Shown piece by piece: positions 7,428 to 15,922 of a stretch of DNA of 64,000 bases (positions within the stretch are counted from its first letter, which is position 1; every line of letters starts with the position of its first letter). The notes under the pieces are model-generated. The model saw only the letters and a program-made list of their open reading frames with translations. It searched no databases and had not been told where the DNA came from. This DNA comes from Lachnospiraceae bacterium. Lineage in GTDB: Bacteria > Bacillota > Clostridia > Lachnospirales > Lachnospiraceae. Location: NCBI GenBank assembly GCA_017445585.1, contig JAFSTX010000048.1, positions 1 through 64,000 on the forward strand, given 5' to 3'. Both the position numbers and the translations under genes were made by a program.

Positions 7428-10400
7428 ATGAAAAAGACTATCTGGGGACTGATGATCCTGATGACGGCGTTGCTTTTGGCGCCTGCAGCGGCTGGAGCGG
7501 CGGATGATACCGACGCGAACACCGCCAGGTTTTTTGCGGAGACCAATGTCATACGGTCGAGCGGAACCGACAGGTACGCCACGGCGATCTGCGGAGCGGA
7601 CAATCTGAAAAAGATCCTCGGAAAGGACCGTTTCGACTGTATCATAATCGCCTGCGGCACGAACTATCCGGATGCTCTGGCCGGATCTTATCTCTCCGCG
7701 CGAAGGGACGCCCCTATACTTCTCGTCGGGAGCAGAGGCCAGGGCCTGTCGGAAGCGGCAGCATATATAGACGCAAATCTTTCGGCTGACGGTCAGGTGC
7801 TGATCCTGGGAGGCAGCGGAGCCGTGCCCACGCTTGCAGAGCAGGCTCTCTATGACGTCTGCGAGAACGTACGGAGGCTGCGCGGAAGCAGCCGTTATGA
7901 GACGAACCTGGAGATACTACGGTTTGCGGGGATAGATCCGGGCAGCAGCCTTCTGATCGCGGACGGCAGCGGCTTTGCCGATGCGCTTTCCGCCTCCGCC
8001 CTGAATCTTCCGATACTGCTCGTGGACAAGAGAGCCGGCACGCTCAGCAGCGTGCAGCGTGAATTTATCACGGAAAACACATTTGAAGATATCTATATCC
8101 TCGGCGGCACCGGCGCTGTGCCTGCGGCTTTTGAAAATGAGCTTGGCGCTCTTTCACCCGGCAGCCTGATCAGGCGCATCAGCGGACGTTCCAGATATGA
8201 CACGTCAATGAGAATCGCGGAGACCTTCTTTGATTCGCCGGTGAATATAGTAGTCGCCACCGGCGAGGCGTTCCCTGACGGTCTGACCGGCGGCGTCCTG
8301 GCCAAGAACCTCGGCGCGCCGATGATCCTTCTTAATAAAAACGTGGATGTCTACGAGAACGTGGCCCTCTATGTCTGGGAACAGAATGTAGAGAATGTTC
8401 TGATCCTCGGCGGCACCGGCGCGGTATCCGAGGACGTGGAAGATGCCATTACTCCCGAAGCTTCGCTTTCCATGCAGGTGATGGATATGGAGTCTGCACT
8501 GCTGGATTCTCCGACGAAACAGATGCTGGATTCTCCCTGGAACAGCTCCCTTTCAAACGGCGACGTCACCATAGGCAAGGTCTCCGGCCGCGGTCTGAAC
8601 GGCACGAGTGCTATCAGATACACTGTGAACAATCCCAGATGGAGCTCGTCCGTACTTATCAGGATGGACGGCAGCGGATACCGCACCGATCTTTCGATGC
8701 GCGGAGCCGACGTGTTCTGGTTCTGGGTGGATACTTCCGCATCTGCCAAGTCGGTCGATCTGGAACCGCGCCTGTGGAACTCGGACGGAGCAGACGTGCA
8801 GCTGCGCATAGGCAGGGACTGCATGCTTTGGGACGGCAGCGAGGTGCGCGTCCTGACCTCCTCGGATTCTTATAACGGCTATACGGGAAGGCTTCGTCTG
8901 CCCAAGTACTATAAGGGCTTTGTCGGTATACCTTTCACCTGCTTCTATGACAGGACAGGAGACCGCGGCACGGGCAATCCTCTGGATCTCTCGTGTCTGC
9001 GGGGCATCATGCTGCTGCATTCGAATGCCGTCAGCGGCGATACTATGTATATCGACGAATTCTGGGTGACAGACAGTCTTTCGCTTCCAAATGTGACCTT
9101 CGGTGAGATAAAGACCGTCCTTAATACGGGCGTATCCGCCTCGCAGGATTATTACCTTCAGACCGATTCCTCCGACAGGCACCAGACCATCAAAGCCTAC
9201 GGTGTCTCAGACTGCTGGTGGAGCAACGGCATAGGGACAAAGGGCGGTGTGTCGGATATCCAGGAATACCTCTATACCGACCGCGGCATAAGCCTGAATA
9301 ACTACAGGATCAATGTCGGCGGCAGCGTTAAGTCCGACAAGTCAGACGGGCCGGCCTATGAGCCCGACTGGAGAGCCGTGCTCTCACCGCTGGGGGAGGA
9401 CGGCAGTCTGGATATTACCAGGAATGCAGGCGGCTGGGGAGCGCTGATGGCGCTTCGCGAGCTCGAAGGCTCCGGCAGAGCGCAGGTGTACGACTATACG
9501 ATCTTTATGAATTCGCCGCCTTCGACGATGACAGACAACGGTCAGACTTTTTATAACAATAAACTAAAGGATGACTGCTACGAAGCATACGCGGACTATG
9601 TCTGCGATGTGACCGCGGCTTATCTGGCAGCAGGCATCCCCGTCCGCTACGTCAGTCCCGTAAATGAACCCACGATAGGTGCCTGGAAGACAAACACGGG
9701 CCAGGAGGCATGCGTATACACGACTGATCAGGCTATCAGGGTTTATAAACTTGTCGCAGCTGAACTTGCCGAAAGGCGGCTGCAGGTCAAGATCAGCATA
9801 GGTGATTACAGCAACTGGGACGATGCCTACAGCTTCCTGAAGAGGATAGAGAATACTGCACCGGAGCTTTTTGATGTGATGGATCACATATCCGCACACG
9901 ACTACGGCACCGTAAACGCACTCAGCCGCAGCAGGGTTGTGAACTATGCAAAGAAATACGGCCTTGAGATACACATGACCGAGTGGTGCATGGCCATAGC
10001 GGACAAAGCAGACAATATGGATACCGCTCTGGATCTCGCGGAGATGATCTATACCGATCATACCACGATGGACATCACCAGCTGGACCTGGTGGCTCGGA
10101 GTGGGACACGGCGGATATACCGACGGCCTCATGTATGTGACCGGCAACAACACCGACTATGAGACGACGAAGCGCTTCTGGGCGCTGGGCAATTACAGCA
10201 GATTCACGATCGGCACCGTGAGGATCGGAGTAAACGAGGAGATGCTGCCTGAAGGTGTGCACGCCGTGGCGTACACTGACGCAGCTGCGGGCGGCAGCGG
10301 CAGACTCGTCTATGTGCTGATGAATGAAAACGATTCTGCCCGTACCACAACTCTCGCGGGCCTTCCTTCAGGTTCAAAAGGTTCACTGTATGAGACCTCG

Positions 10401-11144
10401 GATCAGTACTGCTGCAGCCAGAGGGGCTATGTGGACGCCTCGCACGGTATCGTGCTGGATGCCAAGTCGGTGGTCACGATAGTGTTTGAAGGTATGGATA
10501 TGAGCAGGATAGACAGCGCTGCGGTTCCGGGTATCACGGTTCCCAGATGCATCGCGGATTTCGAAGGCCTCTCCGGCGAGCTGTACTCCCAGGGGATCGC
10601 AAGGAACGATAATCTGAGCAATATCACCGACTATAACAGCGCGGATATCACCGCGGGCAGGGGCGCCGACGGGACGAAGGCACTGGCTTATACGTTCAAG
10701 GCAAGCGCAGGTGACAAATACTGGGCTCAGGCTCTGAAATTGGATATGGATGCCGCGGGATACGCCGCATCGCTCTCCGGCGCTTCCATGTTCTGGTTCT
10801 ATGTGGACACGGGCAGTTTTGCCTCCGGGTGCAGGCTCGATCTGTGGATCAACGACCATAAGCCAATGACCGGAGCGAAGCTTTACTGCCGGAACGGAAA
10901 CGGTATAATTGAGCTGAATACCCTCGCCGAGGCCTGGAACGGAGCAGGATTCGGACGTCTGACGATCCCGGCGGGATTTAAGGGGTATCTGGGGCTGAAA
11001 CTTTCGGATTTTGACGGCCTTACGGAGAAATCGATAAAACAGCTGTACTTCTATACGGAGACTGTGTCCTTCCCGGCGAGCCTGTATCTCGATGATTTCT
11101 GGCTTACGGAAGCGGCGTCCGCTCCGCCTGTGGATGTGGAGTAA
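7428..11144 (+). CDS. cell-wall-bound GH30-family glycoside hydrolase with CWB2 repeats and two accessory modules
   Basis: This 1238-residue exported protein has a signal peptide (KKTIWGLMILMTALLLAP..AAG, cleavage near residue 22), then three CWB2 cell-wall-binding repeats (about 40-345; RSSGTDRYATA, LILGGSGAVP, YILGGTGAVP, LILGGTGAVS), which hold proteins on secondary wall polymers in Clostridia. An accessory beta-sandwich-like module follows (about 350-555, VMDMESALLD to MYIDEFWVTD), then the GH30 barrel (about 560-1020) and a second accessory module (about 1040-1233). The likely acid/base is E747 in SPVNEP and the nucleophile E852 in HMTEW. The QEGCH motif of its paralogs is changed to QEACV here. 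ATG 7428 is preferred over 7422 by ribosome-binding-site spacing. The enzyme probably cuts a beta-linked plant or host glycan at the cell surface. Confidence 0.85.
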   Translation: MKKTIWGLMILMTALLLAPAAAGAADDTDANTARFFAETNVIRSSGTDRYATAICGADNLKKILGKDRFDCIIIACGTNYPDALAGSYLSARRDAPILLVGSRGQGLSEAAAYIDANLSADGQVLILGGSGAVPTLAEQALYDVCENVRRLRGSSRYETNLEILRFAGIDPGSSLLIADGSGFADALSASALNLPILLVDKRAGTLSSVQREFITENTFEDIYILGGTGAVPAAFENELGALSPGSLIRRISGRSRYDTSMRIAETFFDSPVNIVVATGEAFPDGLTGGVLAKNLGAPMILLNKNVDVYENVALYVWEQNVENVLILGGTGAVSEDVEDAITPEASLSMQVMDMESALLDSPTKQMLDSPWNSSLSNGDVTIGKVSGRGLNGTSAIRYTVNNPRWSSSVLIRMDGSGYRTDLSMRGADVFWFWVDTSASAKSVDLEPRLWNSDGADVQLRIGRDCMLWDGSEVRVLTSSDSYNGYTGRLRLPKYYKGFVGIPFTCFYDRTGDRGTGNPLDLSCLRGIMLLHSNAVSGDTMYIDEFWVTDSLSLPNVTFGEIKTVLNTGVSASQDYYLQTDSSDRHQTIKAYGVSDCWWSNGIGTKGGVSDIQEYLYTDRGISLNNYRINVGGSVKSDKSDGPAYEPDWRAVLSPLGEDGSLDITRNAGGWGALMALRELEGSGRAQVYDYTIFMNSPPSTMTDNGQTFYNNKLKDDCYEAYADYVCDVTAAYLAAGIPVRYVSPVNEPTIGAWKTNTGQEACVYTTDQAIRVYKLVAAELAERRLQVKISIGDYSNWDDAYSFLKRIENTAPELFDVMDHISAHDYGTVNALSRSRVVNYAKKYGLEIHMTEWCMAIADKADNMDTALDLAEMIYTDHTTMDITSWTWWLGVGHGGYTDGLMYVTGNNTDYETTKRFWALGNYSRFTIGTVRIGVNEEMLPEGVHAVAYTDAAAGGSGRLVYVLMNENDSARTTTLAGLPSGSKGSLYETSDQYCCSQRGYVDASHGIVLDAKSVVTIVFEGMDMSRIDSAAVPGITVPRCIADFEGLSGELYSQGIARNDNLSNITDYNSADITAGRGADGTKALAYTFKASAGDKYWAQALKLDMDAAGYAASLSGASMFWFYVDTGSFASGCRLDLWINDHKPMTGAKLYCRNGNGIIELNTLAEAWNGAGFGRLTIPAGFKGYLGLKLSDFDGLTEKSIKQLYFYTETVSFPASLYLDDFWLTEAASAPPVDVE

Positions 11145-11165
11145 GAGGACCGCCGGCGGATCCCT

Positions 11166-11918
11166 TCAGGGTCTCGCTGCCGCAGATGACGGCGCGATCC
11201 CGTAGAATCTGGTATATGACCTGGAGAAAGAAGCCTGGTCGCTGTAACCCACGGCGAGCGCCGTCTCGCCGCAAGTAAGCCCGCTGAGGAGAAGTCTGCG
11301 GGCTTCTTTCATGCGTACGGCGACCAGATACTCGCGCATTGACTTTCCGACGGCCGCGCCAAAGAGCCTCGCCAGATAATGCCTGTCGATCCCGAGCTCC
11401 GAGGCGATCTCCTCTATCGAGATCCTGCGCATGTAGTTCGTATCAATATAATTCGTTACGTAGGAGACGTAGTCTTTTCTCTTCTGCGCGGGGAAGATCT
11501 CGCACAGCAGCAGCAGGAGCTGGGACACGAGATACTCCTCGCGCATGTTTGAATACTCCTCGACACGGTCCATGTGGGAAAAGATGTCAGTGACGTGCTC
11601 CATCACCAGAGGGAGCGCGGCGAGGCGTTCCGCCAGCCGCCCGTCAAAGCCGATCCAGTGGAAGTACCAGGGGTCGTGCCTGTCTGCGATGATCTTCGTG
11701 GAGGCGCCGGGCCTGACAAAGAACAGACTGCCGGCTCCGACTTCCGTCTCCTCACCGTCGGAGATGAAAGTCCCTCTGCCGCGGTCCACATAGTAGATCA
11801 TCCAAAAGTCCCTTATGATAAAACCGAAACTCTGCAGCGGACCGCAGTCCTCGTGTCCGTAGAGCAGCGGATTCAGTTCTGTAAAGCCACGATTTGCAAG
11901 ATTTGACCACCAGTACAT
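11166..11918 (-). CDS. AraC-family transcriptional regulator with N-terminal cupin domain
   Basis: The 250-residue protein has an AraC-binding (cupin) N-terminal domain (about residues 20-120, with FMIYYVDRGRGTF-like strand pattern and WYFHWIGFDG) and a C-terminal double helix-turn-helix (about 150-248: ISIEEIASELGIDRHYLARLF, and ALAVGYSDQASFSRSYTRF). The cupin would bind a sugar from the glycan. ATG 11918 lies behind GGAGGT, so the longer frame to 11981 is not used. The gene is divergent from the clan GH-D-like enzyme gene at 12057 with a shared 138-base promoter region, so it most likely activates that gene and perhaps the whole locus. Confidence 0.85.
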   Translation of the reverse strand: MYWWSNLANRGFTELNPLLYGHEDCGPLQSFGFIIRDFWMIYYVDRGRGTFISDGEETEVGAGSLFFVRPGASTKIIADRHDPWYFHWIGFDGRLAERLAALPLVMEHVTDIFSHMDRVEEYSNMREEYLVSQLLLLLCEIFPAQKRKDYVSYVTNYIDTNYMRRISIEEIASELGIDRHYLARLFGAAVGKSMREYLVAVRMKEARRLLLSGLTCGETALAVGYSDQASFSRSYTRFYGIAPSSAAARP

Positions 11919-12056
11919 AACGACCTCCGATATGTCACATTCTATCAAATATACATTACATCCTGCAATAGTAAAAAACATACCTTGTATCTATAATACG
12001 GCTATAAGCCAATTATTTTAATTAATTGTTTGCAGCGGTAATGAAGGAGTTAAAAA
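11919..12056. promoter_or_regulatory. divergent promoter region araC-type gene / GH-D-like gene
   Basis: On the minus strand TTGCAG (11968-11963), 18-base spacer and TAGAAT (11944-11939) form a fair promoter for the regulator. On the plus strand a TATAAT at about 11992 has no good -35 box at the right distance, as expected for a promoter that needs an AraC-type activator. AAGGAG upstream of ATG 12057 is the ribosome binding site (about 12043-12048). Confidence 0.45.
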
Positions 12057-15000
12057 ATGAAACGGAACTTGTTTTCAAGGACAGCCAGCCTTATCCTGGC
12101 AATCGTGATGGCTGCGGCCGTAATCCAGGCGCCGCAGATCCGGGTACTGGCGGATGACACACCGCCGGAGATCGCCGGGGCGGTCTCTGTATGGGATCTG
12201 GAGAGCACTCCGGAGGATCTGTCAGGGTGGCTTTCGGATCTCTACGGTATCCTCTGGGGCAGCAGCAGTTATGCGACGAGCGCCGGTTATCTTGCCCCCT
12301 CGGTCGTTTCCGGAAAGGGCGCGGACGGCAGCAAAGCGCTGGCCTGGACTCAGGTTAAAAACGAGTGGGGTAATTCTTCGCTCGTGGAATTCTCAAAGGA
12401 CACTACGGCGGTCACCGACTGGAGCAGCTCCGATAATCTGTATCTGTGGATGGATGCCTCGGAGGTCGGAAAGCAGGTAAAGATGGAGATCTACCTCTAT
12501 CAGGGCGAAGTGATCCGCATGTCGGAATCGACGATCGGTATCTGGGAAAACGGCGCATGGAAAGATGTATCCGTAAACCAGTGGTCGGAATTCACGGTCC
12601 CTGATTCGTATGTGGGCTGGATAAAACTTCCCCTTGGCGACGTATACAGGGACAGGACTCTCAGCGGCGTGGAGCGTATCGGTATTATGGCAGAGCATGA
12701 CGTGGAAAATGTATCGGTGTATTTTGATTCGTTCTGTATAGACGGTACGGAAACTGATCCTCAGCCGCAGAGCGGAGTGGAGAGTGAGACAGCCTCCGCC
12801 AGCCCCGTCTGGAATCTCGAGAACATACCTGACAGCTTTGACGGCTGGATCGTGGACCGTTTCGTCGAGATGGGCTGGAGAAATCCGGGCGAAGTGGGCT
12901 TTGGCGCGGGCAACTGGACCGTGGCGGCAGCGGACGGCAGGGGCCTTGGCGGCAGCCGTGCCCTGGAGTGGACCATGGTCAATGATACGTGGGGCAACTC
13001 ATCCTTTGTCTGCTTTGCCAATGACCGCACGGCGGTCACCGACTGGAGCGGCGCGCAGACTCTGTATGTATATGCGGACACGGCCTCTGTCACCTCCGCG
13101 TCGATGACTCTGGAGCTGATACTGTACGTCGGAGGCGAGGGAACGAAAGCCATGACTCCGGATTCGGTATATTATGTACAGGACGGCAACTCATGGACGG
13201 AGATGAGAGTCAGCCAGTGGAATCAGATGACTGTGCCGTTCGCTTTTAAGGGCTGGATCAAATTCCCTCTCTCTTCGGTCTACGGCGCGGCCTCTTACAA
13301 GGACGTGCAGAGGATCGGTTTTCTCATGGAGCATGTGAACGCGGGGGACAGGATCTGTTTTGATCATTTCTGCGTGGACAGGCTTGATTCGGCGAGGAGC
13401 TTTGATCCGACGGAGCTCGAGACGAAGAAGACCGGGACAGATCTCATCCCGGACAGCGCGCAGTACAGCAGCGAGGATTATTTCTGCACATGGAATACGC
13501 AGGCCTCGGCCTCGGGCCACGGTCTGACCGTGAGAGACGTGCTGACGGACGCGGCGCTTTTTGGAGAGAACGGCTGGACCTATCAGTATGATCCCGAGAT
13601 ACGCAGGGACATGTATATCGTGCTCGATGACGGCTGGGATCTGGGCGTGTCGGCTGACGGACATGACGATGAGGGCAGCTACGGTTCCTTCATCCTGGAT
13701 GAGACCAAGTTCCCCGGGTACGGCGAAAGCTATGCGGAGAGACTTGCCACGCTCGCGTCAAAGATAAAGGCAGCCGGCTGGAAAGGCACGGGAGTATGGG
13801 TGTGCTGCCAGGAGGATGCCGCACATATATCCGCGGACGGCTACGATGCTGATTACTGGCGCGAGAGGATCGACTGGTGCAGACAGGCCGGAATCACTTA
13901 CTGGAAGGTCGACTGGGGTAAATACTGCTATAACGTGTCGTGGAGGCAGTTCATTACGGATGCCGCGCGCGAGATATATCCAGAACTCGTGATCGAGCAC
14001 ATCAGCGGCGACGTGGGTACAAACGATCCGCTCGGCACCGGCAGAGTGCTTCAAAAGCTTGCGGCGATGGAACGTATAGCTGCTTTCTCCGACGTTTTCA
14101 GGACATATGACGTGACGGAGCAGTTATCTGCCGCGACGACCTTTGACCGCGTGGCGATGCTGCTGAACGGAGCGAACGATATATACACCACAGGCAAGGG
14201 CCTGATGAACTGCGAGGATGAGGTCTATATGGCGGCGGCGCTCGGCCTGACCGCCGGCGTGATGCGCAGTACTTACACGGGCGGCAGTTTTGACGAGGTC
14301 ACGAGAGCCATACTCTGGCACAGACTTGCTCCTTCATTTGATATAGGCGCGTACAGGAGCAGCCTCAGTGATAAGCTTCTGACGGATTCCTGGACGTTCA
14401 ATAATGATACCTGGGATTCCGGCATCAATCACAGGACCGTGAATCAGACCGCTCCGGCGGCCGTGGGACGCGGCATCGCGGTGCCGGTGGCTGTATCCGA
14501 CGGGGAGATACCCTTTGCGGCGGCTTCGAGGAACGCTCTGACCGGAGCGATCTCCATCGGCACCTTCCGCAGGACTTCCGACGGCAGCAGCAATCATCTG
14601 GTATATGCGGACGTAACACTCGACGCCGGGCCGCTTACCGGTCCCGTGGGCGTCTTCGGAGTCTATGACTCGCTGACTCTTGGATTTGACGGAAGCCTCG
14701 AGGGCAAAAAAGTGCTCGCTCAGGATTTGATAGGAGAGGCAGCCTACGATATCACGGACTTCGTGACGGTCGACGGCGGCAGCATCACGATCCAGGGCGA
14801 TCTGCTGAAATACATCGGTACGAGTGCGGCTTCGCTCAACGACAGCTCCGAGCCCGGTCTCGTGCTGCAGATAGGCGAGAGCGCGGACTATGCTCCGATC
14901 CCGGCTTCTGACAAGAAGGCCGGCACCATTACCTCCGCCGGCATCGAACTTGCGGAGACCATCACTCTCGATATCTACGCGCAGATGAATACCGCGCTGA

Positions 15001-15779
15001 CTCCTTCGATGAAGATCACCGCAGGCAGCAGGACCGAGACCGTCGAGGGAGTGAAGGCCGACGGCGTGTGGAAATTCTCGTTTGCAGGCATCAACCCCCA
15101 GTGCATGACCGAGAATATCAGGGCGGAGCTTATGGCAGGCGGCGTCACCGCGGACGTGCTGGACGGATTTACGATCGAAGGATACTGCGGCAGTCTTTAC
15201 GATGCGGCGGATACTGACCGCCTGACAAAGAATCTGCTTGCGGACCTGCTGGTCTACGGCGCGGAGGCTCAGAAGCTGACCGGATACAGAAGCGACGATC
15301 TGAGCGGAGACTTCCCGTGGATCGCTGATAACCGCACTGATTTCCGGGATATCACCCTTGCTCCCGTACGGGAGGCCTGGTCGGACGATCCGTCCGCGGC
15401 ACGCTTTGCGTCAGTATCGTTATCTCTTGCGAACGACGTAAACGCGGTCTTCAAAATGTCCTGTGCCGATGCGTCCGGCCTGAAACTGAGATACGGCATT
15501 GGCCCTGAAGATACCTTTGAAATGGAAGAAGCCGTGGCTATGCCTGCTCCTGCTTCCGGAGGTACGGTATCGGAGATCACTCTCGGAGGACTTTGTGCTT
15601 CGGATCTGCAAAAGGTCTTCAAGGTAGAGATCCTCTCGGGAGACAAAGTGATCGCCAGCCTGCTCTATAACGTGGATTCCTATATAGAGAAGATGCATAC
15701 CGACACTGTCTTCGGAGGCCTTATCGAGGCTCTGGCCTGCTACGGACACAGCGCCCTGGCGTATGCAAACGCTCAGTAA
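12057..15779 (+). CDS. secreted clan GH-D-like glycoside hydrolase (alpha-galactosidase-like) with two N-terminal accessory modules
   Basis: This 1240-residue protein has a signal peptide (residues 1-32) and then two copies of the locus-specific accessory module (about 43-240, VWDLESTPEDL; about 250-448, VWNLENIPDSF). A catalytic barrel follows (about 470-800): CTWNTQ, YIVLDDGWDLG (D524, D525), GVWVCCQ and YWKVDWGKY, where K617-V-D619 resembles the KxD nucleophile motif of clan GH-D (GH27/GH36). The rest (about 800-1240) looks like beta-rich domains, one of them (TITSAGIELAETITLDIYAQ) a type common in clostridial surface proteins. No wall or membrane anchor is seen. Alpha-galactosidase is the best guess; another clan GH-D activity is possible. 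Confidence 0.65.
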   Translation: MKRNLFSRTASLILAIVMAAAVIQAPQIRVLADDTPPEIAGAVSVWDLESTPEDLSGWLSDLYGILWGSSSYATSAGYLAPSVVSGKGADGSKALAWTQVKNEWGNSSLVEFSKDTTAVTDWSSSDNLYLWMDASEVGKQVKMEIYLYQGEVIRMSESTIGIWENGAWKDVSVNQWSEFTVPDSYVGWIKLPLGDVYRDRTLSGVERIGIMAEHDVENVSVYFDSFCIDGTETDPQPQSGVESETASASPVWNLENIPDSFDGWIVDRFVEMGWRNPGEVGFGAGNWTVAAADGRGLGGSRALEWTMVNDTWGNSSFVCFANDRTAVTDWSGAQTLYVYADTASVTSASMTLELILYVGGEGTKAMTPDSVYYVQDGNSWTEMRVSQWNQMTVPFAFKGWIKFPLSSVYGAASYKDVQRIGFLMEHVNAGDRICFDHFCVDRLDSARSFDPTELETKKTGTDLIPDSAQYSSEDYFCTWNTQASASGHGLTVRDVLTDAALFGENGWTYQYDPEIRRDMYIVLDDGWDLGVSADGHDDEGSYGSFILDETKFPGYGESYAERLATLASKIKAAGWKGTGVWVCCQEDAAHISADGYDADYWRERIDWCRQAGITYWKVDWGKYCYNVSWRQFITDAAREIYPELVIEHISGDVGTNDPLGTGRVLQKLAAMERIAAFSDVFRTYDVTEQLSAATTFDRVAMLLNGANDIYTTGKGLMNCEDEVYMAAALGLTAGVMRSTYTGGSFDEVTRAILWHRLAPSFDIGAYRSSLSDKLLTDSWTFNNDTWDSGINHRTVNQTAPAAVGRGIAVPVAVSDGEIPFAAASRNALTGAISIGTFRRTSDGSSNHLVYADVTLDAGPLTGPVGVFGVYDSLTLGFDGSLEGKKVLAQDLIGEAAYDITDFVTVDGGSITIQGDLLKYIGTSAASLNDSSEPGLVLQIGESADYAPIPASDKKAGTITSAGIELAETITLDIYAQMNTALTPSMKITAGSRTETVEGVKADGVWKFSFAGINPQCMTENIRAELMAGGVTADVLDGFTIEGYCGSLYDAADTDRLTKNLLADLLVYGAEAQKLTGYRSDDLSGDFPWIADNRTDFRDITLAPVREAWSDDPSAARFASVSLSLANDVNAVFKMSCADASGLKLRYGIGPEDTFEMEEAVAMPAPASGGTVSEITLGGLCASDLQKVFKVEILSGDKVIASLLYNVDSYIEKMHTDTVFGGLIEALACYGHSALAYANAQ

Positions 15780-15814
15780 AGAACGGGAGAAACAGAGCCG
15801 ATCGGGCTTTTCAG

Positions 15815-15843
15815 GATACTGCGGGCATCATGCCCGCAGTATC
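15815..15843. terminator. perfect 13-bp inverted repeat, probable transcription end
   Basis: GATACTGCGGGCA (15815-15827), three-base loop, TGCCCGCAGTATC (15831-15843) is a perfect stem. It is followed by TCCGTTTCAG, which is a weak U-tract, so termination may need help or be partial. It lies between the GH-D-like gene and the next promoter. Confidence 0.5.
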
Positions 15844-15866
15844 TCCGTTTCAGACAAAAAATAATT

Positions 15867-15899
15867 TGAAATTTACATGTATGGCTCTGATGCTATAAT
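15867..15899 (+). promoter_or_regulatory. promoter of the SBP/permease operon (TGAAATT type)
   Basis: TTTACA (15872-15877), 16-base spacer, TATAAT (15894-15899). TGAAATT starts at 15867 and CTGATGC lies just before the -10 box. Both elements match the promoter at 7308-7341. The start codon at 15923 is only about 20 bases from the expected transcript start. Confidence 0.6.
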
Positions 15900-15922
15900 T
15901 AACAGGTAGGAGTACGGGCTTT